From Phenylobacterium sp. (GTDB lineage Bacteria; Pseudomonadota; Alphaproteobacteria; Caulobacterales; Caulobacteraceae), in NCBI GenBank assembly GCA_019264505.1, contig JAHUZY010000420.1, positions 1 through 5,037 on the forward strand: 5,037 nt of DNA, given 5' to 3'. The translations under genes were made by a program, and so were the position numbers. The notes beneath the pieces are model-generated. The model was given only the letters and a program-made list of their open reading frames with translations, searched no databases and was not told the origin of the DNA. Shown piece by piece: positions 4,540 to 5,037 of the stretch (within the stretch, counting starts at the first letter, position 1; each line of letters starts with the position of its first letter).

Positions 4540-5037
4540 ATGCGCAGGGCCATGTCCGCCACCGAGTCCGCCCTGCCGCCCCCCAGTCCTCTGGCCGTCC
4601 CGGTCCTGATGGGGGTGGTGTTCCTGAGCCTGATCGGCTTTGGGGTGGTGATCCCGCTTCTGCCCTTCTACGCCGTGGTGTTCTCCGCCACCGCCTGGCA
4701 GGTGACCCTGATGTTCGCCGTCTTTGCCGCCGGCCAGTTCTTCGGCGAACTGATCTGGGGCCGACTGTCGGACCGGATTGGCCGCAAGCCGGTGATCCTT
4801 GGCACCATCCTGATGGCGGCGCTGGGCTATGTGGCCCTGGCCTTTGCGCCCAACATCTGGTTCGCGGTCGCCGCCCGCGCCGTGGCCGGCGTATTCAGCG
4901 GCAATATCTCGACCATCCAGGGCTACATCGTCGATGTGACGCCGCCAGAGAAGCTGGCCGGGCGGCTGGGTCTCATCGGTTCGGCCTTCGGCATCGGGTT
5001 CGTGGTGGGACCGCTGCTCGGCGGCCTCTTGGCGCGC
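4540..5037 (+). CDS. MFS transporter, DHA1/TetA-like, N-terminal part; cut by window edge
   Basis: Inner-membrane secondary transporter of the major facilitator superfamily. The frame is open to the last base, so 166 residues of an expected roughly 400 are seen. Numbered from the ATG at 4540, helices are near 20-44, 55-74, 85-103, 106-124 and 143-164. Motif A is GRLSDRIGRK (74-83) in the loop between helices 2 and 3. A motif-B-like RAVAG (113-117) lies in helix 4. Motif C in helix 5, with its GP and GG (157-162), points to the drug:H+ antiporter branch. The helix-1 Asp of TetA proteins (LDAxG) is Ser here (LSLIG), so tetracycline export should not be assumed. AAGG (4530-4533) lies 6 nt before ATG 4540, preferred over an in-frame ATG at 4552 with poor spacing. 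Substrate unknown. It follows purQ after 70 nt with no terminator seen, so some read-through is possible. Confidence 0.9.
   Translation, partial: MRRAMSATESALPPPSPLAVPVLMGVVFLSLIGFGVVIPLLPFYAVVFSATAWQVTLMFAVFAAGQFFGELIWGRLSDRIGRKPVILGTILMAALGYVALAFAPNIWFAVAARAVAGVFSGNISTIQGYIVDVTPPEKLAGRLGLIGSAFGIGFVVGPLLGGLLAR

Overview
This GC-rich window looks like a chromosomal locus from an alphaproteobacterium, most probably Caulobacterales (Caulobacter or Phenylobacterium type). That placement is an inference from gene content: a DUF1476 (F1-ATPase zeta-type) gene divergent from a purC-purS-purQ cluster, a PurC sequence of alphaproteobacterial style, strong GC3 bias, and GANTC sites typical of CcrM-methylating genomes. 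No marker gene allows a firm species call.

Layout. 1-273 (+) is the 3' end of purB (adenylosuccinate lyase). It converges, across a 12-nt gap with a possible shared terminator hairpin, on a CPA2 cation/proton antiporter (286-1518, -) that has the YbaL/KefB membrane domain but no C-terminal TrkA-N domain. 1519-1771 has no convincing gene. It holds a strong hairpin, a perfect 10-bp palindrome upstream of the antiporter, and a short open frame without a start codon. 1772-2095 (-) encodes the DUF1476 protein. 2096-2369 is a divergent control region with direct repeats, an interrupted palindrome, a plausible purC promoter and, between promoter and purC, a well-formed hairpin followed by six T (candidate attenuator). 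Then come purC (2370-3125), purS (3125-3364), an unrecognised small lipoprotein (3361-3747) and purQ (3807-4469), all on + and tightly packed. An MFS transporter (4540 onward) is cut by the right edge.

How it fits together. PurC makes SAICAR and PurB removes fumarate from it to give AICAR. PurS and PurQ are two of the three subunits of FGAM synthetase; the large subunit PurL is not in the window. The window is therefore mainly de novo purine synthesis, with an ATP-synthase-regulator homologue and two transporters as neighbours. The lipoprotein, translationally overlapped with purS, is the one gene in the cluster without an obvious purine role.

No clear new multi-gene system is present. The most interesting unexplained material is the purC leader (terminator before the gene, plus a 13-codon ORF overlapping the purC start) and the lipoprotein embedded in the pur operon.
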